DNA of 7,199 nucleotides from Flavobacterium psychrophilum (GCA_945878515.1 CAMCTL010000161.1:1-7199); one strand, 5' to 3'; counted from the first letter of the stretch, positions 1 to 6,476 are shown. Numbers and translations are program-made. Notes: generated from the letters alone by a model not told the origin.

Positions 1-651
1 ATGGTCAATCAATTTCAAGACGAAAAATCGCAATCGGTTTATATGATTATCGACAAAGGTCGTGTGATGAAAATGCCTTTCAACGGCTTGAGTTTATTGG
101 ATTATGCCATCAATGCTACTTTGGTTTTATCGAATGTTATTTTGAAGAAACAAGACAAAGCGGGACTATTTGCCTTTTCGAAAAAAGTTGAAAATCGTGT
201 TTTTGCCGAAAGGCGTGCTTCGCAAATGCACAAAATTCTGGAAACTTTATACAACATCAAAACCGATTTTTTCGAAAGTGATTTCAGTAGATTATATACG
301 GACATTAAGAAAAATATCACCCAACGAAGTTTGATTGTTTTGTACACCAATTTCGAAACTATGGACGGTTTGCATCGGCAACTGCCCTATTTGAAAGGAA
401 TTGCCAAAAACCATTTGTTGGTCGTGGTTTTCTTCCAAAACACCGAACTGAACGAACTCATCAACAAAAAAGCCGAAAACATTCAAGAGGTGTATGACAA
501 AGTAATTGCCGAAAAATTCTCTTTCGAAAAACGATTAATCGTCAACGAACTCAAGAAATACGGAATTTATTCGGTGCTCACTCAACCCGAAAACCTAACT
601 TTGGACACGATTAATAAATATTTAGAAATTAAAGCTAGAGGTATTTTATAA
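1..651 (+). CDS. DUF58 domain protein, C-terminal part (5' end outside window)
   Basis: Reading is open from the first base, and the first in-window ATG is probably an internal Met: DUF58 proteins are usually about 300-450 residues with an N-terminal hydrophobic region, and only the C-terminal 216 are present. The segment carries the von Willebrand A-like part. There is a strand ending in an Asp (IIDKGR, residues 16-21) followed by KMPF, then a helix containing LLDYAINATLVLSNV, then D-K-AGLFAFS at about 52-60. A further strand (SLIVLYTNFE, about 110-119) and another (LLVVVFFQN, about 138-146) follow. In Bacteroidota such genes usually sit directly after a MoxR AAA+ ATPase gene, and the pair is thought to act in metal insertion or protein-complex maturation; the MoxR gene would be upstream, out of view. 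The canonical metal-binding DxSxS is not seen; the equivalent position reads DKGRV. The family call is firm, the cellular role is not. Confidence 0.85.
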   Translation: MVNQFQDEKSQSVYMIIDKGRVMKMPFNGLSLLDYAINATLVLSNVILKKQDKAGLFAFSKKVENRVFAERRASQMHKILETLYNIKTDFFESDFSRLYTDIKKNITQRSLIVLYTNFETMDGLHRQLPYLKGIAKNHLLVVVFFQNTELNELINKKAENIQEVYDKVIAEKFSFEKRLIVNELKKYGIYSVLTQPENLTLDTINKYLEIKARGIL

Positions 652-667
652 CTGTATATTTATACCA

Positions 668-1669
668 ATGAATACGAACCGTTTGGATATAATCAATATT
701 TTTTTAATGCTTTTGTCAATGGCAATGGCGCTAGCATTTCCTTTCGAACTTTTTTTGTTTGTTTATGCTGTTCTAGGTCCATTGCATTATCTGACTGAAA
801 TCAATTGGTTGCACGAAAAAAAATATTTTTTGACCAAAAAAACAGATTATTATTTTATTGTATTCTTTATTTTAATTTTACTATTAAGTGCAATCTTTGG
901 AATAAGAAGTTACAATTCATTGCTTATTTATGGAGCCTTTTTTGGATCGTTAGTATTACTTTTTGTCGAAAATTTTAAGAAAAGAATCCTGCTTATTATT
1001 GGCGTTTTTGTAATTGGAATTGCTTTCTTATATTTTGAAAAAATCCGATTCAAATTGCTTTTCTCTATCTTTTTACCAACCATCATTCACGTTTATATTT
1101 TTACAGGATTGTTTATTTTATTGGGTTCTTTGAAGGCAAAAAGCAAAATCGGATTGGCTTCTGTACTAATATTTATTAGTTGTTCATTGGTTTTATTACT
1201 GATTAACAGTTCGGTCAACAATTCAGTTATAACCAATTATTTGAGCGAAAGTTATGGAGTTTTCAAAATATTGAATCTCAAATTAATTGAAATCTTTAGC
1301 TATTTTCACTTTCCTGAAATCAAAGCCAATTTGGGCGCAATCAATACCGTTTCCAATACAAATTTTACCGTTTTTTATTCCGACTTTGGAATAAAAATAA
1401 TGCGTTTTATAGCTTTTGCTTATACGTACCATTATTTCAATTGGTTTTCTAAAACGTCAATTATCCAATGGCATAAAACCACTCAAATCAAATTAATCGC
1501 TATCATTGGGATTTGGTTTTTGTCGGTTGGTGTCTATATTTATAATTATACTCTTGGTTTGAGGTTGCTTTACATTATGAGTATTGCACATGTTTTATTA
1601 GAATTCCCTCTGAATCATAAAAGTTTTTCAGATATTTCAAAATTACTTTTTAAGTCCAAAACCATTTAA
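668..1669 (+). CDS. polytopic membrane protein of unknown function with membrane-embedded histidines
   Basis: Predicted 333-residue protein with no soluble domain and no recognised enzyme name. By eye it has about eight to nine hydrophobic segments: residues 9-37, 61-78, 84-102, 106-122, 131-155, 161-180, 243-258, 274-292 and 297-312. Histidines fall in or beside several of them: H40 and H49 in GPLHYLTEINWLHEKKYF, H141 at the head of segment 5, H255 in YTYHYFNWFSKT, H269 in QWHK, and H308 and H317 in AHVLLEFPLNH. Grouped His in a multispan protein is compatible with a membrane metalloenzyme, vaguely like the Brp/Blh carotene dioxygenases, but I cannot show homology. The PLHYLTEI and HYFNWFSKT motifs look like family-level conservation from memory only. 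The ATG at 668 is 16 bp after the DUF58 stop with no evident promoter between, so co-transcription is likely. The gene is visibly more AT-rich than its neighbours, as expected for membrane spans. Confidence 0.8.
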   Translation: MNTNRLDIINIFLMLLSMAMALAFPFELFLFVYAVLGPLHYLTEINWLHEKKYFLTKKTDYYFIVFFILILLLSAIFGIRSYNSLLIYGAFFGSLVLLFVENFKKRILLIIGVFVIGIAFLYFEKIRFKLLFSIFLPTIIHVYIFTGLFILLGSLKAKSKIGLASVLIFISCSLVLLLINSSVNNSVITNYLSESYGVFKILNLKLIEIFSYFHFPEIKANLGAINTVSNTNFTVFYSDFGIKIMRFIAFAYTYHYFNWFSKTSIIQWHKTTQIKLIAIIGIWFLSVGVYIYNYTLGLRLLYIMSIAHVLLEFPLNHKSFSDISKLLFKSKTI

Positions 1670-1684
1670 TTTTTGCCGAATCTG

Positions 1685-2063
1685 ATTAGACAAATCACTT
1701 CCATTCAAAATCCATTTTTAAAATCGTTGGTTCTTTTGAAGGAAAAATCAAAAGTTTGAAAACAATCTGGCATATTTTTGGTTTAAGGCAAAAGATAAAT
1801 CGAAATTATTGCGTTTTTACAAGAGTAACAAATCAATACTTATTGCGCACCATTACAAGATTTTACTTCCGATTAATACCGAAATTTTCAATACTTCAAC
1901 TGCATTAATGGTCTGCTGTAAAGTCGCGGTTTTGACCCATCAATTTCTTTAGGTTGCCGCGCAAAACAACATCATCCAGATGCCCAGCGAAATTGATAGC
2001 ATCAGCATATCAATTGCTACCATAAAATTAATTTTTGAAGTCAAAAGACAGAAAGCTGTTTAG
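1685..2063 (+). pseudogene. decayed, internally deleted copy of the TrmH/SpoU RNA methyltransferase gene
   Basis: This stretch aligns codon by codon with the intact gene at 4015-4800. Part one, 1685-1807, matches 4015-4137: I count 25 mismatches in 123 nt (about 80 % identity) with no gap. The start codon is ATT instead of ATG, and in-frame stops stand at 1757 (TGA for Arg25), 1784 (TAA for Glu34) and 1796 (TAA for Glu38). Codons 42-177 of the intact gene are missing, which removes the first SPOUT motif (N126, R132). Part two, 1808-2063, matches 4546-4800, with stops at 1826 and 1950 and one inserted base near 1874-1877 that shifts the frame by one. From 1878 the shifted frame runs colinear to a TAG at 2061, with about 28 of 61 residues identical. 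Motif 2 (VVGTEATGL) has become MVCCKVAVL, and Asn243 of motif 3 is Ser. The copy cannot encode an active enzyme. Confidence 0.93.
1802..1810 (+). other. deletion scar at a GAAATT direct repeat inside the pseudogene
   Basis: The relic reads ATC-GAAATT-ATT here. In the intact gene GAAATT occurs in the same frame at 4132-4137 (preceded by ATC) and at 4540-4545 (followed by ATT). The relic has the left neighbour of the first copy and the right neighbour of the second. This is the product expected when slippage or recombination between the two 6-bp repeats removes 408 nt (136 codons). The mechanism is inferred; the junction is directly visible. Confidence 0.8.
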
Positions 2064-2078
2064 ATTGCCGATTTTAGA
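2063..2078 (+). repeat. copy of the methyltransferase downstream flank, GATTGCCGATTTTAGA
   Basis: These 16 bases begin at the last base of the relic's stop codon and match 4806-4821, just past the intact methyltransferase stop, at 15 of 16 positions. A weaker resemblance continues: TAAAGATGATAG here against TAAAGAAAATAG, then ATTTATG against ATTATG, reaching the start of the serine hydrolase gene in the intact locus. The duplicated unit may therefore have included the 3' flank. A caution is that GATTGCAGATTTTAG-like strings seem to me frequent in flavobacterial intergenic DNA. Confidence 0.55.
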
Positions 2079-2102
2079 TTTGAAATTAAAGATGATAGCA
2101 GA

Positions 2103-2132
2103 TTTATGTTTTAAAAAAAGATAGTAACTTTG
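2103..2132 (+). promoter_or_regulatory. probable Bacteroidota-type promoter for the T9SS cargo gene
   Basis: TAACTTTG at 2125-2132 is an exact match to the TAnnTTTG -7 consensus used by the primary sigma factor of Flavobacterium and Bacteroides. The -33 element is poor: TTTATG at 2103-2108 is the nearest candidate to TTTG at the right distance. Transcription would start near 2139, giving a leader of about 16 nt to the TTG start at 2155. The rest of 1670-2154 holds the methyltransferase relic (1685-2063) and no other recognisable element; I saw no convincing terminator hairpin after 1669. Confidence 0.6.
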
Positions 2133-2154
2133 AATTTGTGTAAATTGTGGTTTA

Positions 2155-3951
2155 TTGAAACAACATTATCATTTTCTCGCTATCTTTCTATTGATTTCCT
2201 GCTCGTTTTACGGTCAAGATGTGTCATTGTATCATCAATACAACGGTCGGTTTGAATTTGTTTTCATCGGTAACACTTTAAACACTGTAGAAAACAATAG
2301 CATTAACGGACAACCCCAACCGCTTTGTATCATAAAAACAGCTTCATCGGCTAATTTAAACTTAAAAGCAAATGACATCATCGAAAGTGCTTTTTTATAT
2401 TGGGCTGGCTCTGGATTTGGCGACTTCGAGGTAAAACTAAACAATCAGGATATTATAGCTGAACGTAATTTTAGTGTTTTTCAAAACGGGCTACCTTATT
2501 TCAGTGCTTTTGCCGACATCACATCATTAGTAAAATTAACTGGAAATGGAATTTATAATTTTTCCGACTTAGACCTGAACGAAATTATTCCTTTTTATTG
2601 CGCGAGTACAACCAATTTTGGCGGTTGGGCAATTATTATTGTTTATAAAAACGCCAACTCTCCTTTAAATCAACTCAATATTTATGACGGCTTGCAATCG
2701 GTGCCAACCGAAATCAACATCCAATTGAATAGCTTGAATGTTATCGACAACAAAGATGCAAAAATTGGTTTTGTAGCTTGGGAAGGAGATCAAAACATAA
2801 ATGTAAACGAATCGCTCCGCATTAATGGAAACCTTATTGGAAATGCGCCAATTAACCCTCTTGATAACGCTTTTAACGGAACCAATAGTTTTACTGGCGA
2901 AACCAACTTATATAATATGGATTTAGATGTATATAACATCCAAAACAACATTAATATTGGTGATTCAACGGCCGAAATCCAACTCACATCTGGACAAGAT
3001 CTTGTATTAGTAAATGCAATTGTAACCAAACTCAACAGCCAATTGCCTGATGCGACAATTGCATTTAAAACGCAATTAGAATGTAATTCCCGCAGAATAA
3101 TTGCTAACTATGAAGTTTCAAATTTCAATAGCACCAATCCAATTCCTGTGGCAACATCTATCGCTATTTTCGCCAATGATATTCTCATTAAGCAAATTAA
3201 AACAACAACATCAATTCCAATAGATGGTACTGAAACTGGAAGCATAGTGTTGTACATTCCACCTGAAATTTCGAGTCCTTTTAATTTAACATTTGTGGTT
3301 GATGCAGATGAAAGCCGTACTGGAATGGTGGCTGAAATTAATGAAAACAACAATACTTTTGTGGCTAATATTGCACTGTTAATTTCAAAACCATTGATTG
3401 CATTAAAAAATGTAGTTTCTTGCAATATGGGATTGACCAAAGGCATTTTTGACTTCTCCAATTATGAGGAATTAGTAAAACTAAATCCAACCGACAAAGT
3501 TGCATTTTACCGCACAAATACAGATCTCGAAAACGACACTAATAGTATTCTGGATGTTTCAAATTACACCGCCGAAACTTCTCCACAAACTATTTTTGTA
3601 AAGGTAGATAATGGATTTTGTTTTAATACCACCACTTTTTTACTCACCACAAAAAAATGCCCACCAACTGTTTACAACGTGGTTTCACCGAATAATGATT
3701 CTAAAAATGATACTTTCACTATCAAAGGATTGCGAGATGTTTTTTTAAATTTTCACTTATATATCTATAATCGTTGGGGAACGCTAGTATGGACTGGAAA
3801 CAATAATACGCCAGACTGGGATGGTCACGCGAACAAAGGTTTGTTATTTGATAATTCCAAAGTTCCAGATGGAACTTATTTTTATGTACTGAATTTAAAC
3901 GACCAAGAATATCCAAAACCAATAGCAGGCTATTTGTTTATTACACAATAA
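2155..3951 (+). CDS. secreted T9SS type B cargo protein with CARDB-like domain and gliding-motility-type C-terminal domain
   Basis: The 598-residue protein starts with a Sec signal peptide (MKQHYHFLAIFLLISCSFYG, cleavage likely before Q21). Residues about 30-300 form an extracellular beta-rich region including AFLYWAGS, FSAFADIT, GGWAIIIVYKN and QLNIYDGLQSVP. I recognise it as common in flavobacterial T9SS proteins but know no biochemical function. About 311-410 resembles a CARDB-type Ig-like domain, ending in the typical EINENNN. Residues 508-598 are the type B sorting domain (TIGR04131/CHU_C family): VVSPNNDSKNDTF, IYNRWGTLVW, WDG, VPDGTYFYVL and GYLFITQ. The product should cross the outer membrane through T9SS and be processed or retained at the surface. 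The start must be TTG at 2155: a TGA stands in frame at 2131, no in-frame ATG, GTG or other TTG lies between, and the next Met is beyond residue 250. No PorP/SprF-like partner gene is adjacent in the window. Adhesion or matrix functions are possible but unsupported. Confidence 0.88.
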   Translation: MKQHYHFLAIFLLISCSFYGQDVSLYHQYNGRFEFVFIGNTLNTVENNSINGQPQPLCIIKTASSANLNLKANDIIESAFLYWAGSGFGDFEVKLNNQDIIAERNFSVFQNGLPYFSAFADITSLVKLTGNGIYNFSDLDLNEIIPFYCASTTNFGGWAIIIVYKNANSPLNQLNIYDGLQSVPTEINIQLNSLNVIDNKDAKIGFVAWEGDQNINVNESLRINGNLIGNAPINPLDNAFNGTNSFTGETNLYNMDLDVYNIQNNINIGDSTAEIQLTSGQDLVLVNAIVTKLNSQLPDATIAFKTQLECNSRRIIANYEVSNFNSTNPIPVATSIAIFANDILIKQIKTTTSIPIDGTETGSIVLYIPPEISSPFNLTFVVDADESRTGMVAEINENNNTFVANIALLISKPLIALKNVVSCNMGLTKGIFDFSNYEELVKLNPTDKVAFYRTNTDLENDTNSILDVSNYTAETSPQTIFVKVDNGFCFNTTTFLLTTKKCPPTVYNVVSPNNDSKNDTFTIKGLRDVFLNFHLYIYNRWGTLVWTGNNNTPDWDGHANKGLLFDNSKVPDGTYFYVLNLNDQEYPKPIAGYLFITQ

Positions 3952-3959
3952 TTCTATAA

Positions 3960-3986
3960 TTGATTGTCAAAAAGGTGGTAACTTTG
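3960..3986 (+). promoter_or_regulatory. probable Bacteroidota-type promoter for the RNA methyltransferase gene
   Basis: TAACTTTG at 3979-3986 matches the TAnnTTTG -7 consensus exactly. The best -33 candidate is TTG at 3960-3962, 16 bp upstream, one base short of the usual 17-23 spacing. Expected transcription start is near 3993, about 22 nt before the ATG at 4015. The 20 bp ending in TAACTTTGAA match the corresponding 20 bp before the T9SS cargo gene at 18 positions. The presence of this promoter 28 bp after the cargo gene's stop argues that the methyltransferase is not dependent on read-through. Confidence 0.6.
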
Positions 3987-4014
3987 AAGGTCTAAAATCT
4001 CTCTATTTATAAAA

Positions 4015-4800
4015 ATGAAACAAATTGCTTCGATCCAAAATCCATTTATAAAATCTTTGGTATTACTACAAGAAAAATCAAAAGCTCGCAAACAATCGGG
4101 TACTTTTTTGATTGAAGGCAAAAGAGAAATCGAAATTGCAATGAAAGGCAGTTACGAAATGGAAACGATTTTGTTCTTGCCCGAATTAATTTCAGAAGCA
4201 GAAGCCAAAAACCTTTCCAAAACTGCCGACTTAATTGAAATTTCGAAAGACGTTTACCAAAAACTGGCATATCGCGACACCACCGAAGGAATTTTGGCTG
4301 TCGCCAAAACCAAATCTTTGAAATTATCCGATTTAAAGTTATCCAAAAACCCACTTATTCTCGTTGCCGAAGCGCCTGAAAAACCGGGAAACATAGGTGC
4401 TTTATTGCGAACAGCTGATGCTGCGAATTTGGATGCCGTGATTATTGCCAATCCCAAAAGTGATTTGTACAATCCCAATATTGTTCGCTCCAGTGTGGGA
4501 TGTTTATTTACCAACCAAATTGCTACGGGAACCACAACTGAAATTATTTCCTTTTTTAAAGAGCGAAAAATTGCTATTTATTGCGCCACTTTACAAAATT
4601 CAACTTTCTATCATACCGAAGATTACAGCACGCCAACGGCTTTGGTTGTTGGTACAGAAGCCACTGGACTAACGCAAGAATGGCGAGATGCAGCCACGCA
4701 AAACATCATCATCCCAATGCAAGGCGAAATCGACAGTATGAACGTATCGGTTGCCGCAGCTATATTGATTTTCGAAGCCAAAAGACAGAGAGGGTTTTGA
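4015..4800 (+). CDS. TrmH/SpoU-family RNA 2'-O-ribose methyltransferase (SPOUT class)
   Basis: Predicted 261-residue SPOUT enzyme that transfers a methyl group from S-adenosylmethionine to a ribose 2'-OH of rRNA or tRNA in the cytoplasm. Residues about 1-100 are the N-terminal RNA-binding substrate domain (L30e-like, with FLIEGKREIEIA and LAYRDTTEGILAV). The catalytic knot domain follows from about 113. Motif 1 is EAPEKPGNIGALLRTADAAN with N126 and the catalytic-type R132. Motif 2 is VVGTEATGL (211-219, E215), and motif 3 is IIIPMQGEIDSMNVSVAAAI (231-250) with N243. All three are intact and the length is normal. The target nucleotide cannot be read from sequence: it is RlmB- or TsnR-like in layout, so no gene symbol is given. 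The ATG at 4015 follows an A-rich leader with no Shine-Dalgarno, normal for the phylum, and the degraded relic upstream aligns from the same codon. The serine hydrolase gene follows after 44 bp. Confidence 0.93.
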   Translation: MKQIASIQNPFIKSLVLLQEKSKARKQSGTFLIEGKREIEIAMKGSYEMETILFLPELISEAEAKNLSKTADLIEISKDVYQKLAYRDTTEGILAVAKTKSLKLSDLKLSKNPLILVAEAPEKPGNIGALLRTADAANLDAVIIANPKSDLYNPNIVRSSVGCLFTNQIATGTTTEIISFFKERKIAIYCATLQNSTFYHTEDYSTPTALVVGTEATGLTQEWRDAATQNIIIPMQGEIDSMNVSVAAAILIFEAKRQRGF

Positions 4801-4802
4801 AT

Positions 4803-4821
4803 GCAGATTGCAGATTTTAGA
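4803..4821 (+). repeat. short tandem repeat and duplicated flank after the methyltransferase gene
   Basis: GCAGATT occurs twice in tandem at 4803-4816, and GATTGCAGATTTTAGA at 4806-4821 matches 2063-2078 beside the relic at 15 of 16 positions. An ATG at 4801 directly abuts the methyltransferase stop and would encode only eight residues; I do not consider it a gene. Confidence 0.5.
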
Positions 4822-4844
4822 AAATAGAGTAAAGAAAATAGATT

Positions 4845-6398
4845 ATGAATAAGATAAAATTAATTGCATTATTAGTACTTATTACTTGTAACTCATTCGC
4901 ACAAATTAGCGAGCAACAAGTTGATGAATTAGTCGAAAATACATTGAAAAGCTTTGACGTTCCAGGAATTGCTGTTGCCATTGTTAAAGACGGAAAAGTG
5001 GTTCTTTCTAAAGGTTATGGAGTAAAATCAATCCTGACCAAAGAAAGAGTAGATGCTAATACTTTGTTTGGAATTGCGTCTAATAGTAAAGCATTTACAA
5101 CGTCTGCTTTGGCGATGCTTGTCGATGAAAAAAAAATAAACTGGGACGATAAAGTGATTCAATACTTTCCAAATTTCAAAATGTACAATGAGTATGTTAC
5201 CAATGAATTTACAATTCGGGATTTAGTGACACACCGCAGCGGATTAGGTCTTGGCGCAGGAGATTTAATGATTTGGCCTGACGGAAGCGACTTTACAGCG
5301 ACAGATATTATCCATAATTTACAGTTTTTGAAACCTGTTTCTGCCTTTAGAACCAAATATGATTACGACAATTTATTGTACATTGTTGCTGGCGAAGTTA
5401 TTGCAAAAGTAAGTGGGAAATCTTGGTGTGATTTTATAGAAGAACGTATTATGAAGCCTTTGGAAATGAATAATAGTGCCGCTTCTTTTGTTCGATTAAA
5501 AGACACTACCAATATCATTGCACCACACGTTCCAACCGATGGAAAACTAAAAATAATTTCACGCTACAAAAATCAGACTTTCGATGCCGCAGCTGGAATT
5601 TATTCGAGCGTAAATGATTTAAGCAAATGGATGATTCTACAATTGCAAAACGGAAAGTACGGTTCGGAAAAACAGTATCAATTATTTTCAAAAAAGGAGC
5701 AAAACGAAATGTGGAGCCTTCAAACAATAATTCCTGTCAACACAAGACCTCCTTATAATACGCACTTTAGCGGTTATGGATTGGGTTGGTTTTTGAGTGA
5801 TGTGAAAGGCTACAAACAAGTGACTCACACGGGCGGATTAGAAGGAATTGTAACACAAACTACTTTATTTCCAGAACTAAATTTAGGAATTTTGGTCTTG
5901 ACCAATCAGCAATCAGGAGCGGCATTTTCGGCCATAACAAACACGATTAAAGACAGTTATCTTGACATTCCTTTCGCTAATTATGTGGAAATTTATAGCA
6001 AACGAGAAAAAGACAATATTGCCGAAGCGGATAAAACAACTACTGAAGTATGGGCTAAAGTTACCAAAAATCAAAAAGACAAACTGAAAATTAACCTGAA
6101 AAAATATCAAGGTTTTTATGTTGACAATTGGTTTGGAAAAATTGAGCTTTTAGAAAAAAAAGGAAAATTATTTTTTAAATCTATTCGTTCTCCACAACTA
6201 GCTGGCGAAGTTTTCTTTTACAAAGAGAATACATTTACCGTAAAATGGAACAATCGCAGTTTTAATGCTGATGCTTTTTTGTTTTTTGAAATGGATGAAA
6301 AAGGTGAATCCTATGGCTTAAAAATGAAACCCATTTCGGATTTAACAGACTTTAGTTATGATTTTCAAGACCTAGATTTTGTTAGGGTTAGAGAATAG
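4845..6398 (+). CDS. exported serine hydrolase, class C beta-lactamase/penicillin-binding-protein fold, with C-terminal DUF3471-like domain
   Basis: Predicted 517 residues. A Sec signal peptide (MNKIKLIALLVLITCNSFA, cleavage likely before Q20) sends it to the periplasm or beyond; the Cys at 15 lacks a proper lipobox, so a lipoprotein is unlikely. The beta-lactamase (PF00144) domain spans about 22-370. The nucleophile motif is S79-N-S-K82, the second motif is Y174-D-N176 (in KYDYDNLLYIVAGEVI), and the third is H328-T-G-G331, the usual HTGG variant of KTG. Family landmarks VPGIAVAIVKDGKVV (39-53), TIRDLVTHRSGLG (123-135) and GYGLGW (310-315) are present. Residues about 415-517 form a beta-rich tail like DUF3471. 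Such proteins include esterases, D-amino-acid peptidases and peptidoglycan carboxypeptidases. True beta-lactamase activity is not indicated, and the substrate is unknown. It may be transcribed with the methyltransferase 44 bp upstream; no clear promoter is visible in the gap. Confidence 0.9.
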   Translation: MNKIKLIALLVLITCNSFAQISEQQVDELVENTLKSFDVPGIAVAIVKDGKVVLSKGYGVKSILTKERVDANTLFGIASNSKAFTTSALAMLVDEKKINWDDKVIQYFPNFKMYNEYVTNEFTIRDLVTHRSGLGLGAGDLMIWPDGSDFTATDIIHNLQFLKPVSAFRTKYDYDNLLYIVAGEVIAKVSGKSWCDFIEERIMKPLEMNNSAASFVRLKDTTNIIAPHVPTDGKLKIISRYKNQTFDAAAGIYSSVNDLSKWMILQLQNGKYGSEKQYQLFSKKEQNEMWSLQTIIPVNTRPPYNTHFSGYGLGWFLSDVKGYKQVTHTGGLEGIVTQTTLFPELNLGILVLTNQQSGAAFSAITNTIKDSYLDIPFANYVEIYSKREKDNIAEADKTTTEVWAKVTKNQKDKLKINLKKYQGFYVDNWFGKIELLEKKGKLFFKSIRSPQLAGEVFFYKENTFTVKWNNRSFNADAFLFFEMDEKGESYGLKMKPISDLTDFSYDFQDLDFVRVRE

Positions 6399-6425
6399 AT
6401 TTTCGAAATATAAATTGAAACACCG

Positions 6426-6457
6426 TTTGCATATCTCATTTGTTTTACTTATTTTTA
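6426..6457 (+). promoter_or_regulatory. candidate promoter for the rel gene
   Basis: TTTG at 6426-6429 is followed 20 bp later by TATTTTTA at 6450-6457, one base off the TAnnTTTG -7 consensus. This would start transcription near 6464, about 13 nt before the ATG at 6477. The 78-bp gap after the serine hydrolase stop leaves room for it, but AT-rich DNA produces such matches by chance. Confidence 0.35.
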
Positions 6458-6476
6458 AAAAATCAACAATTCTGAC

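Noticed and set aside
600..627. TTTG plus TATTTAGA as a separate promoter for the membrane-protein gene
   Set aside because: The -7 box has two mismatches to TAnnTTTG and lies inside the DUF58 coding region, which is too weak to report. Read-through across the 16-bp gap is simpler.
1685..2063. Mobile-element origin of the relic
   Set aside because: No terminal inverted repeats, transposase fragments or target-site duplications were seen around the relic or the cargo gene. Similarity to a housekeeping methyltransferase explains it fully.
3108..3461. 117-codon reading frame on the - strand inside the T9SS cargo gene
   Set aside because: It is antisense to a clear CARDB-like coding region and has no start signal or family resemblance.
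3940..3970. Possible terminator hairpin after the T9SS cargo gene (CAATAATT...AATTGATTG)
   Set aside because: The inverted repeat is imperfect, A/T only and without a U-tract in the right place, so it is not distinguishable from AT-rich background.
4581..4820. 79-codon + strand reading frame overlapping the methyltransferase
   Set aside because: It lies in another frame of a well-conserved SPOUT gene, has no recognisable domain, and is rich in His and Arg as expected from an out-of-frame reading.
4801..4827. Tiny ATG-initiated reading frame abutting the methyltransferase stop (MQIADFRK)
   Set aside because: Eight codons inside a short tandem repeat, with no ribosome-binding signal. The related stretch after the relic also reads IADFR but lacks the ATG, so this is better explained as repeated DNA than as a peptide gene.
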